From JASHVB01 sp035486135 (GTDB lineage: Bacteria; Pseudomonadota; Alphaproteobacteria; Acetobacterales; Acetobacteraceae), in assembly GCA_035486135.1 (NCBI GenBank), contig DATHNI010000245.1, forward strand, positions 1 to 12,495: DNA of 12,495 nucleotides, written 5' to 3'. The translations under genes were made by a program, and so were the position numbers. Each line of letters starts with the position of its first letter. The stretch's first letter is position 1. The notes below the pieces were generated by a model that had not been told where the DNA came from, made no database searches, and saw nothing but the letters and a program-made list of their open reading frames with translations. This document shows positions 7,023 through 12,495 of the stretch, piece after piece.

Positions 7023-7088
7023 GCCCTCACCCGGCCTTTTGTGCCGCGTCAGTCCGCTTCGCGGCCTGCCCCCGCGTTGCGGGAGAGG
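7023..7088 (-). repeat. REP-like element, right member, overlapping the 3' end of the ferritin-like gene
   Basis: Read on the minus strand it begins CCTCTCCCGC-A-ACGCGGG, then GCGAAGCG and ends GGGTGAGGG, matching the left copy at 6919. It supplies the last codons and the TGA stop of the ferritin-like gene, so the coding sequence runs into the repeat. Confidence 0.7.
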
Positions 7089-7974
7089 TTTTCGCCTTCA
7101 TGAACAGTCGCGCGAACCGCACCAGGCGCGGCACGGTGCGCGGGCGCTTCAGGCGCGGATCGTAGCCGCCCAGCCGGCGCTCGTCCTCAGCCAGGCACAG
7201 GTCCATCAGCGCGGCCGTGTCGATGTCGTCGCCCACCGAACTCGCCCCGCTGACCGTGAAGTTCGCGTCCTGCTTCTGGGCGCCGCCCACGTCGCGGGCG
7301 AGCCCGATCCGCTCCCAGACCAGGAACCCCCATACCCCCAGCGTCTTCAGGGCGAACCATGGCCGGCGCCAGAGCGGCATCGTCCGCCGGTGCCAGTCCA
7401 CCCAGTTGATGAAGAACAGGATGTGGCGGCCTTCCTCCTGGATCACCGGCTCGAACGTATCCACCAGTTCCGGCGGGAAGAAACCGGACCGCTTGGCCAG
7501 TGCGAACAACCCGAAGGCGAAGAAGCTGTCGATGCATTCCGAATAGCCGGTCACCAGGAATCCCCATTCCGGATTGCGGGGTTCGAGGTATTCGGGCTCG
7601 GGCTCGAGCTGGATGCCGTAGGCGGCGACCAGGTGGGACAGCACCTCCTTATGGCGGCCCTCCTCGAAGCCCATGTGTTCCAGGGCCTGGCGCAGCAGGG
7701 GGTCGGCGACGGTCCGGGCGTAACTGAGGATGCGCAGGCGGGCACGGCCCTCGGTCTGCACCGCGATGTCCCAGATCGGCAGGGAGATCACCCGCTGGCG
7801 CGTTTCCGCGTCCAGCATCGGCCATTCGATGACCGCCGGTTTGTACGGGTTGAAGGTTTCCAGCAGCAACCGGCAGAACGCCTCGCGCTGCTGCCCGTCG
7901 CCCGGCCGCCAGACGCCGGGGAACCGCCAATGCCGTGCGGCGTGGTCCGCCGCCTCGATGATCGCGCTGTCCAT
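7027..7974 (-). CDS. Ferritin-like (diiron four-helix) domain protein
   Basis: This 315-residue soluble protein has the metal-site pattern of a diiron ferritin-like bundle. Glu75 in the first helix is followed by E104-E-G-R-H108 (ExxH), Glu146 in YSECIDSFF, then E180-E-G-R-H184 (second ExxH). Two near-identical EEGRH motifs 76 residues apart make a complete six-ligand set. Members of this fold bind iron and act in storage, oxidation or hydroxylation; the specific role here is unknown. A 'WDWHRR'-like aromatic/basic segment (WVDWHRR, 191-197) and 'LWRRPWFALKTLGVWGF' (201-217) might touch the membrane. ATG 7974 has GGAGA 7 bases upstream. About the last 20 residues (from T296) are encoded within a REP-like repeat and are probably not part of the ancestral protein. 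It is followed by the HpnL-like gene on the same strand, 121 bp away. Confidence 0.85.
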   Translation of the reverse strand: MDSAIIEAADHAARHWRFPGVWRPGDGQQREAFCRLLLETFNPYKPAVIEWPMLDAETRQRVISLPIWDIAVQTEGRARLRILSYARTVADPLLRQALEHMGFEEGRHKEVLSHLVAAYGIQLEPEPEYLEPRNPEWGFLVTGYSECIDSFFAFGLFALAKRSGFFPPELVDTFEPVIQEEGRHILFFINWVDWHRRTMPLWRRPWFALKTLGVWGFLVWERIGLARDVGGAQKQDANFTVSGASSVGDDIDTAALMDLCLAEDERRLGGYDPRLKRPRTVPRLVRFARLFMKAKTSPATRGQAAKRTDAAQKAG

Positions 7975-8092
7975 GGCTTCTCTCCAATCCGCAACGGCCT
8001 TGCCGGTTACCGGGGCGCCGATGCGTTTATGGGCACGCCAGGTAACAGGGACATGGACGGGAGATGAACCGCGGCCTGTGAGGACACAACCA

Positions 8093-8198
8093 CTCCCCCT
8101 CCCTTTGAGGAAGGGGGTTGGGGGGAGGGGCGTGTACTTCCGACGACAGTGGTGTACGCACCCCTCCCCCCAACCCCCTCCCTCAAGGAGAGGGGGAG
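8093..8198. repeat. Long C/G-tract inverted repeat (REP-like pair) between lyase and ferritin-like gene
   Basis: The left arm (8093-8136, core GGGGGTTGGGGGGAGGGG) and the right arm (8152-8198, core CCCCTCCCCCCAACCCCC) are near-perfect reverse complements about 45 bp long, separated by about 15 bases. Each arm also carries an inner CTCCCCCTCC...GGAGG-type hairpin. It occupies most of the 240-bp gap 7975-8214, where I see no gene. The G-runs could also form a four-stranded structure. Confidence 0.85.
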
Positions 8199-8214
8199 TT
8201 ACGAACGCCCTGCG

Positions 8215-9138
8215 CTATGCCGCCTTGCGGAAGGTCGGGGGGATGCCGGCTTTCGGGAGCTGCCCGTGCAGTGGCTCGGCCGGCAGGCCCTCGTGCAGCA
8301 GACGGCGTGCCTCGAACAGCTTTTCCAGGTCGATGCCGGTGCGGAAGCCCATGCTTTCCAGCATGAACACCAGATCCTCGGTCACCACGTTGCCTGAGGC
8401 ACCCGGCGCGTAGGGGCAGCCACCCAGGCCCGCCAGGCAGGAATCGAAGGCGCGGATGCCCTCCTCCAGCCCGGCCAGCGCGTTGGCGATGCCCAGGCCG
8501 CAGGTGTCATGCAGGTGCAGCCCGTAGAGCGTGTCACCGATCGCTTCGCGGGTGGCGCGCACCACCTGCTTGATCTGCCCCGGATGGGCGTAGCCGACGG
8601 TGTCGGCCAGCATGATCTCGTCCACCCCGGCATCGGCCAGCCCTTTGGCCATTGCCACGGTCTGCGCAGTCGTCACCACGCCGTCGATGGAGCACCCGAA
8701 CGCGGTGGACACCCCGCAGACCAGCGGCACCTTGCGCGGCTGCGCGTGCAGCCAGTCCATCACGCCGCGCATCATCTCGATGGAGTCGGCGGGCGCGCGG
8801 TTGAGGTTGGCGCGGCTATGGCCCTCGCTGACCGAGACCGGGACGCTGATCTTGTGCACCCCGGCGTTGTAGGCGTTCTGCACGCCGCGCAGGTTGGGAG
8901 CCAGCGCCTGCACGGTGAGGCCGGGCACTGTTTCCAGCACGCGGGCGACGATCTCCGGCGTGTCGGAAAGCTGCGGGATGACGCGAGCGGGGACGAAGCT
9001 GCCGACCTCGATCTCGCGCACGCCGGCGGCCGCGATGGCGGCGATCCAACGCACCTTGGTGTCGGTCGCCATGCGGGTCTTGGCGATCTGCAGTCCGTCG
9101 CGCGGGCCGACTTCGCAGATGGAGACGAATTCGCTCAT
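8215..9138 (-). CDS. mvaB: Hydroxymethylglutaryl-CoA lyase
   Basis: This 307-residue cytosolic TIM-barrel enzyme cleaves HMG-CoA to acetyl-CoA and acetoacetate, the last step of leucine breakdown. All key residues of the family are visible: GPRDGLQ (11-17, catalytic R13 and metal D14), E44, the metal histidines in HLHDT (H208, H210), and the signature AGLGGCPYAPGASGN with catalytic C241 and N250. Spacings His-Cys (33) and Cys-Asn (9) equal those of the human enzyme. Length is normal for bacterial members. ATG 9138 is chosen over the longer frame from 9213 because GGAGG lies 10 bases before it and homology begins at once (FVSICEVGPRDG). No other leucine-catabolism gene is in the window. Some family members act on related 3-hydroxyacyl-CoAs, so substrate is likely but not proven. 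Confidence 0.93.
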   Translation of the reverse strand: MSEFVSICEVGPRDGLQIAKTRMATDTKVRWIAAIAAAGVREIEVGSFVPARVIPQLSDTPEIVARVLETVPGLTVQALAPNLRGVQNAYNAGVHKISVPVSVSEGHSRANLNRAPADSIEMMRGVMDWLHAQPRKVPLVCGVSTAFGCSIDGVVTTAQTVAMAKGLADAGVDEIMLADTVGYAHPGQIKQVVRATREAIGDTLYGLHLHDTCGLGIANALAGLEEGIRAFDSCLAGLGGCPYAPGASGNVVTEDLVFMLESMGFRTGIDLEKLFEARRLLHEGLPAEPLHGQLPKAGIPPTFRKAA

Positions 9139-9213
9139 GGGGCGGGAACCTCCGCAGCATTGGGATACGAGCGAAGGTGCGGCGGGGTGGGGGGAAAGGC
9201 AAGGCTGGACCAC

Positions 9214-9224
9214 GGTGTGTCACA
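9214..9224. promoter_or_regulatory. Small dyad upstream of the lyase gene
   Basis: GTGTG-T-CACAC lies about 75 bp upstream of the lyase start, in the divergent gap (9139-9345). It could be an operator. It is short enough to occur by chance, and no regulator gene is adjacent. Confidence 0.25.
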
Positions 9225-9345
9225 CATGGCCTGGCTTGGCCGGGATGCAGGGCGGTGCGCCGAGGACGTTGGCGGGGTCCGTGCGGCCGGTTCGACAGAT
9301 GCAATCGCATCCGGCATCCTGGTAGAGCTTGCACCGTGGGCGGAC

Positions 9346-9687
9346 ATGCTGACGTTACCAGAGGATTATGAGCTGATTGCCTTTTTCGAGGCAGAGCCGG
9401 AACTGCTCGATCCGGCTGTGCCTGGGCTCTACAACACATTGACGTTCGTGTCCGTCCGCGGCGGACTCGAGGTCTGCTGCAAGATCAGCCCTTCATACGG
9501 CCACCTTACGCTCCGCCTGAAGATGGCCGGCGAGGATCTTTCGAACGTCGACATTGGGTGCGTGGACAGAATACGGCTGGAGAGTCGGAATGGCAGAGAG
9601 GCCTTGTTGGCTACGATCGATCGAGACAATGACTTCGTGTTGCAGCTGAAGCCGCATGTCTGTGTCGTGTGGAGCAACGCTGCCTGA
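9346..9687 (+). CDS. Uncharacterised small protein (113 residues)
   Basis: I do not recognise it with confidence. The frame is open much further upstream, but that part is antisense to the lyase. The first ATG after the lyase region (9346) gives a compact protein starting MLTLPEDYELIAFFEAEPEL. It has alternating strands (LTFVSVRGGLEVCCKI, HLTLRLKMAG, IRLESR, LLATID) and ends with FVLQLKPHVCVVW. This looks like a small all-beta or alpha+beta cytosolic protein with no signal or membrane segment. The ribosome site is weak. Codon use is less GC-biased than the lyase, suggesting a separate origin. Its size and style resemble immunity-type or other accessory proteins, but that is a guess. It is the first plus-strand gene of the 9346-10406 patch. 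Confidence 0.7.
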   Translation: MLTLPEDYELIAFFEAEPELLDPAVPGLYNTLTFVSVRGGLEVCCKISPSYGHLTLRLKMAGEDLSNVDIGCVDRIRLESRNGREALLATIDRDNDFVLQLKPHVCVVWSNAA

Positions 9688-9790
9688 CCGACATCGGTTG
9701 CGGGCTGCGGATATTGGTCTCCTTGCTGGACGCCACTGCCCGCGATCTCGTCGGCGAGAGCAAGTAGGCAAGTAGGCAATCCAGTAAGTA

Positions 9791-9890
9791 TTTGAAACAC
9801 AGATTTCACAGATTTCACAGATTAAGGCACAGATCAGTTTTATGGATTCTGTGCCTTAATCTGTGAAATCTGTGAAATCTGTGTTTCAAA
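9791..9890. repeat. 43-bp perfect inverted repeat (hairpin) with CACAGATT iterons
   Basis: The left arm 9791-9833 and right arm 9848-9890 are exact reverse complements over all 43 bases, with a 14-base loop (9834-9847). Within the left arm CACAGATT recurs at 9798, 9807 and 9816 (9-bp steps), and CACAGAT again at 9828. Beyond the stem, GTAAGTA (9784-9790) can pair with TACTTAC (9895-9901) across a 4-base bulge, lengthening the structure. It is AT-rich in a GC-rich window and lies 130 bp before the GxxExxY gene. As RNA it would form one long rod; as DNA, a cruciform. No T-run follows, so a terminator role is unlikely. Confidence 0.97.
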
Positions 9891-9893
9891 CGA

Positions 9894-9933
<40 letters not shown>

Positions 9934-9980
9934 CTACCCACTTACTGACCGGCGCCAACCCGGCCCTATGCCGGGGTCGA

Positions 9981-9995
9981 TTAACCATTCGTCAA
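9981..9995 (+). promoter_or_regulatory. CtrA-box-like site (TTAA-N7-TCAA) upstream of the GxxExxY gene
   Basis: TTAA, seven bases, TCAA: seven of eight positions match the CtrA consensus. It is 25 bp before the ATG at 10020, a position where a bound regulator would touch the promoter. Third of three such sites in the window. Pattern match only. Confidence 0.3.
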
Positions 9996-10019
9996 TCCAC
10001 CCGGTCGCAGCCTGGGCGC

Positions 10020-10406
10020 ATGGAACACAGCGATGCCCCTGATGGCAAACTCACCTACCGCATCATCGGTCTCGCGATGCGCGTGCATCGTCACCTGGGC
10101 CCAGGGCTGCTCGAGTCCATCTATGAAAAATGCCTGTGCTACGAGCTCACCCGCGCAGAGCTACAATTCCAACGTCAGGTGCCCCTACCCGTGCACTACG
10201 ACGATGCGGTCCTGGATACCGGCTACATCGCCGACATAATCGTGGCTAATCAGGTGATCCTTGAACTCAAGGCAGTGGAGCGAATACTACCAATCCACGA
10301 GGTCCAGTTGTTGACCTATCTTCGCATCACCGAATGCCGAATTGGTCTGCTGATCAACTTCAACACCGTTTCATTGACCGATGGGATCAGACGCCGGGTA
10401 TTGTAG
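10020..10406 (+). CDS. GxxExxY family protein (PD-(D/E)XK nuclease-fold)
   Basis: This 128-residue protein is of normal full length. The naming motif is exact: G29-L-L-E32-S-I-Y35 within HRHLGPGLLESIYEKCL. It is followed by the nuclease-like core: YIADIIV with D72, then VILELKAVE with E82 and K84 (D...ExK), then VQLLTYLR (Q96) and IGLLINFN. This order matches the PD-(D/E)XK phosphodiesterase fold assigned to the family (PDDEXK_3). The biological role is not established. Family genes are often multicopy and, from memory, often near CACAGATT-type repeats like those just upstream; that association is unverified here. ATG 10020 has only a weak ribosome site. Its leader contains the hairpin, the TTAC tract and a CtrA-like site. 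All putative catalytic residues are present, so an active enzyme is plausible. Confidence 0.93.
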   Translation: MEHSDAPDGKLTYRIIGLAMRVHRHLGPGLLESIYEKCLCYELTRAELQFQRQVPLPVHYDDAVLDTGYIADIIVANQVILELKAVERILPIHEVQLLTYLRITECRIGLLINFNTVSLTDGIRRRVL

Positions 10407-10579
10407 CCCCTTCTCCCAGGTCGTCCTCCATGGTTCTCCCTCTTCGGCGTGCAGCTAAATTAGCTTGCTTGTGGCCACGCCGTGGCAACACGACGACCCG
10501 CAGGCTCGGAAAACGCTTGACCTGACGTGGCACACGCGTTGCCCTGTCGCCCGTCACCCACCGTAGCCGAGGTCGCCCC

Positions 10580-12229
10580 ATGCCCGACGCCGCCGCATCG
10601 CCTCCCACCGACCTGCACTTCCTGTCGATCGCCGACGCAGCCAGCCTGATCGAACGTCGCCAACTCTCGCCGGTGGAACTGACGCGCGCGTTCCTCGACC
10701 GGATTGCCGCGGTCGATCCGCAGATCAACGCCTATCTGCTGGTAACCGCGGAGCGAGCGCTCGACCAGGCACGCGCGGCCGAGGCGGAGATCATGGCCGG
10801 CCGGTATCGCGGCGCGATGCACGGCATACCGTTCGCGCTCAAGGACATCTACTGCACGGCCGGCATCCGCACGACGAGCCATTCGCGCACCCGCGCCGAC
10901 TATGTTCCCGGCTTCGATGCGACCACGGTGACGAAACTCTATGCAGCCGGCGCCGTGCTGTTGGGCAAGCTCGCGACGCACGAGTTCGCGCATGGCGGAC
11001 CGTCCTTCGACCTGCCCTGGCCGCCGGCGCGCAATCCGTGGAACCGCGCGCACATCACGGGCGGATCCTCGAGCGGCTCAGGCGCGGGCGTTGCGGCCGG
11101 ACTGACGATGGGCGCGCTGGGCTCCGATACCGGCGGATCAATCCGTAATCCCGCCGCGCTGTGTGGGTTGGTGGGGCTGAAGCCGACCTATGGCCTGGTT
11201 AGCCGCAGCGGCGTCTATACCAACTCGTTCAGCTATGACCACGCAGGCCCGATGACATGGACCGCCGAGGACTGCGCGATCATGTTGCAAACGATCGCCG
11301 GGCACGATGCGAAGGACCCGGCGAGCGCGGATCGGCCGTTGCCGGATTATCGCGCGGCGCTGACCGGCAGCATCAAGGGCCTGCGCATTGGCGTGCTGCG
11401 CACGATGTTCGAACAGGAGGTGGCGACACCCGACGTGACAAAGGCAGCGCTGGAGGGAGCCTTTAACGTTCTGCGCAACCTTGGTGCCACGCTCGAGGAT
11501 GTCCGCATTCGCCCGGCGCAGGACTATTACGACGTGAAGATCACCGCTGCCGAAAGCGAACTTTATGCCGTGCACGAACCCGTTCTGCGAGAGCGCCTGG
11601 CTGATTTCGGTGAGGATTTCCTGGGCCGCTCGCTCGGGGCTCTGCTGATGACCGGCGCCGATTGCGTGCAGGCATCACGCTGGCGCCGCGCGATGATTGC
11701 GGAAATGGCGCCGGTCTATGCGAAATACGACGTGCTGCTGACCGCGGGGCCCGGTCCCGCTGCGCGGTTTGAATCGTGGCGGACGATTCATTTCTGGCAG
11801 AAGGGCTCGGTGACGACGCCGTTCAATGTGCTGGGCGGCCCGGCCTTGGCACAATGCATCGGCTTCACGGCGGAGGGCTTGCCGCTGTCGATGCAGATCG
11901 TTGGCCGGCCGTTCGACGATGCGACCGTTCTGCGCGTCGCGCATGCGTATGAAGCAGCGACACCGTGGCGCGCGCGGCGGCCGGTGCTCGATCCGAACGC
12001 GCCGTTTTCCACCGCGCTGCCGCCGGTGCCGGAGCCGGAGAAGGCCAACGTCAGCCAGGCGCGGCGAGACGAGATCACCGCGATCAGCCGGCGCTCGGGG
12101 TTGACGTTGAACGAGCGGCATTTCGAGCAGCTTTGCGCGACGGCGCCGTATATCGAGGCGATGACGGGACGGCTGCGGCGCGACTTCGCATTCTACGAAG
12201 AGCCAAGCACTGTGTTCATGGTTTCTTAG
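10580..12229 (+). CDS. Amidase signature family enzyme
   Basis: This 549-residue hydrolase of carboxylic amides is cytosolic, with no signal peptide. The Lys-cisSer-Ser triad is complete: K88 in IPFALKDIY, cis-Ser S163 in GGSSSGSGAG, and nucleophile S187 in SDTGGSIRNPAA. The 75- and 24-residue spacings equal those of GatA-type enzymes. A conserved CGLVGLKPTYG follows. The glycine-rich loop reads GGSSSGSG where GGSSGGSA is usual, a mild variant. The C-terminus has an extra stretch of about 70 residues (from about 480) beyond the core, ending DFAFYEEPSTVFMVS. GatB/GatC are not adjacent and the tail is non-GatA-like, so a catabolic amidase is more likely than tRNA-amidotransferase. ATG 10580 follows CGAGG 8 bases upstream. 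The 173-bp upstream gap holds TTGACC at 10517 but no good -10. Substrate unknown. Confidence 0.95.
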   Translation: MPDAAASPPTDLHFLSIADAASLIERRQLSPVELTRAFLDRIAAVDPQINAYLLVTAERALDQARAAEAEIMAGRYRGAMHGIPFALKDIYCTAGIRTTSHSRTRADYVPGFDATTVTKLYAAGAVLLGKLATHEFAHGGPSFDLPWPPARNPWNRAHITGGSSSGSGAGVAAGLTMGALGSDTGGSIRNPAALCGLVGLKPTYGLVSRSGVYTNSFSYDHAGPMTWTAEDCAIMLQTIAGHDAKDPASADRPLPDYRAALTGSIKGLRIGVLRTMFEQEVATPDVTKAALEGAFNVLRNLGATLEDVRIRPAQDYYDVKITAAESELYAVHEPVLRERLADFGEDFLGRSLGALLMTGADCVQASRWRRAMIAEMAPVYAKYDVLLTAGPGPAARFESWRTIHFWQKGSVTTPFNVLGGPALAQCIGFTAEGLPLSMQIVGRPFDDATVLRVAHAYEAATPWRARRPVLDPNAPFSTALPPVPEPEKANVSQARRDEITAISRRSGLTLNERHFEQLCATAPYIEAMTGRLRRDFAFYEEPSTVFMVS

Positions 12230-12262
12230 GGCGGGGCTCAGGGGATGCGGCGCGCTGGGCGA

Positions 12263-12289
12263 CCGGGCAAGCGACGCACCCCTGCCCGG
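12263..12289 (+). terminator. Weak hairpin after the amidase
   Basis: CCGGGCA (12263-12269) and TGCCCGG (12283-12289) form a 7-bp GC stem with a 13-base loop, 34 bp after the amidase stop. No T-tract follows, so termination is only possible, not shown. Confidence 0.25.
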
Positions 12290-12364
12290 CCTGATGTCGC
12301 CGGCGCCGCCGTAAAGGACTTCGTAACGTGATTGCCGGATAATCGGCCGGGCGATATACCCCGC

Positions 12365-12495
12365 TCACGCCAGAATCCGAAAATCCTTGGGCGAGATGAT
12401 GCGGAAGTTGTCCGTGACCTCATCGCAGTAGAGGCGCCAGTTCCTTGGTACCTCTTCGCGCAGGAACGTGAGGATCGCCTCGCGGAAGTCTTTGA
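12365..12495 (-). CDS. Transposase C-terminal fragment (5' part beyond window), possibly IS630-type
   Basis: On the minus strand the frame is open from the right edge to TGA at 12367-12365, giving 43 residues: FREAILTFLREEVPRNW, then YCDEVTDNFRIISPKDFRIL and a final Ala. The ending V-(T/S)-DNFR-(I/V)-I-x-P-x-DFR-x-L is one I associate with the C-terminus of DDE transposases annotated as IS630 family, preceded by the usual helix for the last catalytic segment. The DDE residues lie outside the window. No terminal inverted repeat can be fixed between 12230 and 12364 without the other end of the element. It is convergent with the amidase, with a 135-bp gap. Family assignment rests on memory of this short tail. 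Confidence 0.6.
   Translation of the reverse strand, partial: KDFREAILTFLREEVPRNWRLYCDEVTDNFRIISPKDFRILA

Noticed and set aside
6249..8067. Long plus-strand frames opposite the HpnL-like and ferritin-like genes
   Set aside because: They have antisense-shadow composition with no domain features, and both opposite-strand genes have clear family motifs.
8509..9345. Upstream part of a 392-residue plus-strand frame ending at 9687
   Set aside because: This part is antisense to the lyase and has His/Gly/Asp-rich shadow composition. Only the portion from ATG 9346 looks like a real protein.
9798..9890. CACAGATT units as a CRISPR array
   Set aside because: Units are 8-9 bp with essentially no spacers and are mirrored in a hairpin; no cas genes are present.
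9791..9890. Hairpin as a plain intrinsic terminator
   Set aside because: The stem is far longer than needed, AT-rich and not followed by a T-run. It also sits upstream of a gene rather than directly after one.
10517..10545. TTGACC with a -10 at 17-bp spacing before the amidase
   Set aside because: The -35 is good, but the hexamer at the -10 position (TGCCCT) is poor, so I did not call a promoter.

Overview
The window is GC-rich throughout its housekeeping-type genes. It carries CtrA-box-like TTAA-N7 half-sites, REP-like intergenic elements and an HpnL-like membrane protein. Together these suggest an alphaproteobacterium, most likely Rhodospirillales/Acetobacteraceae. That placement is inferred from style and gene content, not from a marker gene.

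Layout. (1) Positions 2-280 are the 3' end of an aldo/keto reductase (+). (2) Positions 525-2075 encode a membrane-bound dCache-GGDEF diguanylate cyclase (+). (3) From 9138 down to 2152 every gene is on the minus strand. In order of transcription these are hydroxymethylglutaryl-CoA lyase, a ferritin-like protein, an HpnL/LPG-synthase-type membrane protein, a DASS anion transporter, a HigBA-type toxin-antitoxin pair, a WapI-type immunity protein, and a 278-residue protein built from two copies of one unit. The last two share one uninterrupted reading frame. (4) From 9346 rightwards the genes are on the plus strand: a small unrecognised protein, a 332-bp non-coding stretch with a striking hairpin and a microsatellite, a GxxExxY (PD-(D/E)XK-type) protein, and an amidase. 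(5) The right edge holds the 3' end of what looks like a transposase (-).

How it fits together. The metabolic and membrane genes (lyase, ferritin-like protein, HpnL-like protein, transporter) look like ordinary chromosomal genes separated by REP-like inverted pairs. Two patches look acquired: 2989-4284 (orphan immunity protein plus toxin-antitoxin module with a perfect 24-bp palindrome at its head) and 9346-10406 (small orphan protein, AT-rich 43-bp perfect stem with CACAGATT iterons, ten TTAC repeats, GxxExxY gene). The second patch is the best candidate for an undescribed system. It pairs a nuclease-fold protein with a long structured, repeat-bearing leader, and its role cannot be settled from the sequence alone.

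No tRNA, rRNA or CRISPR array was seen.
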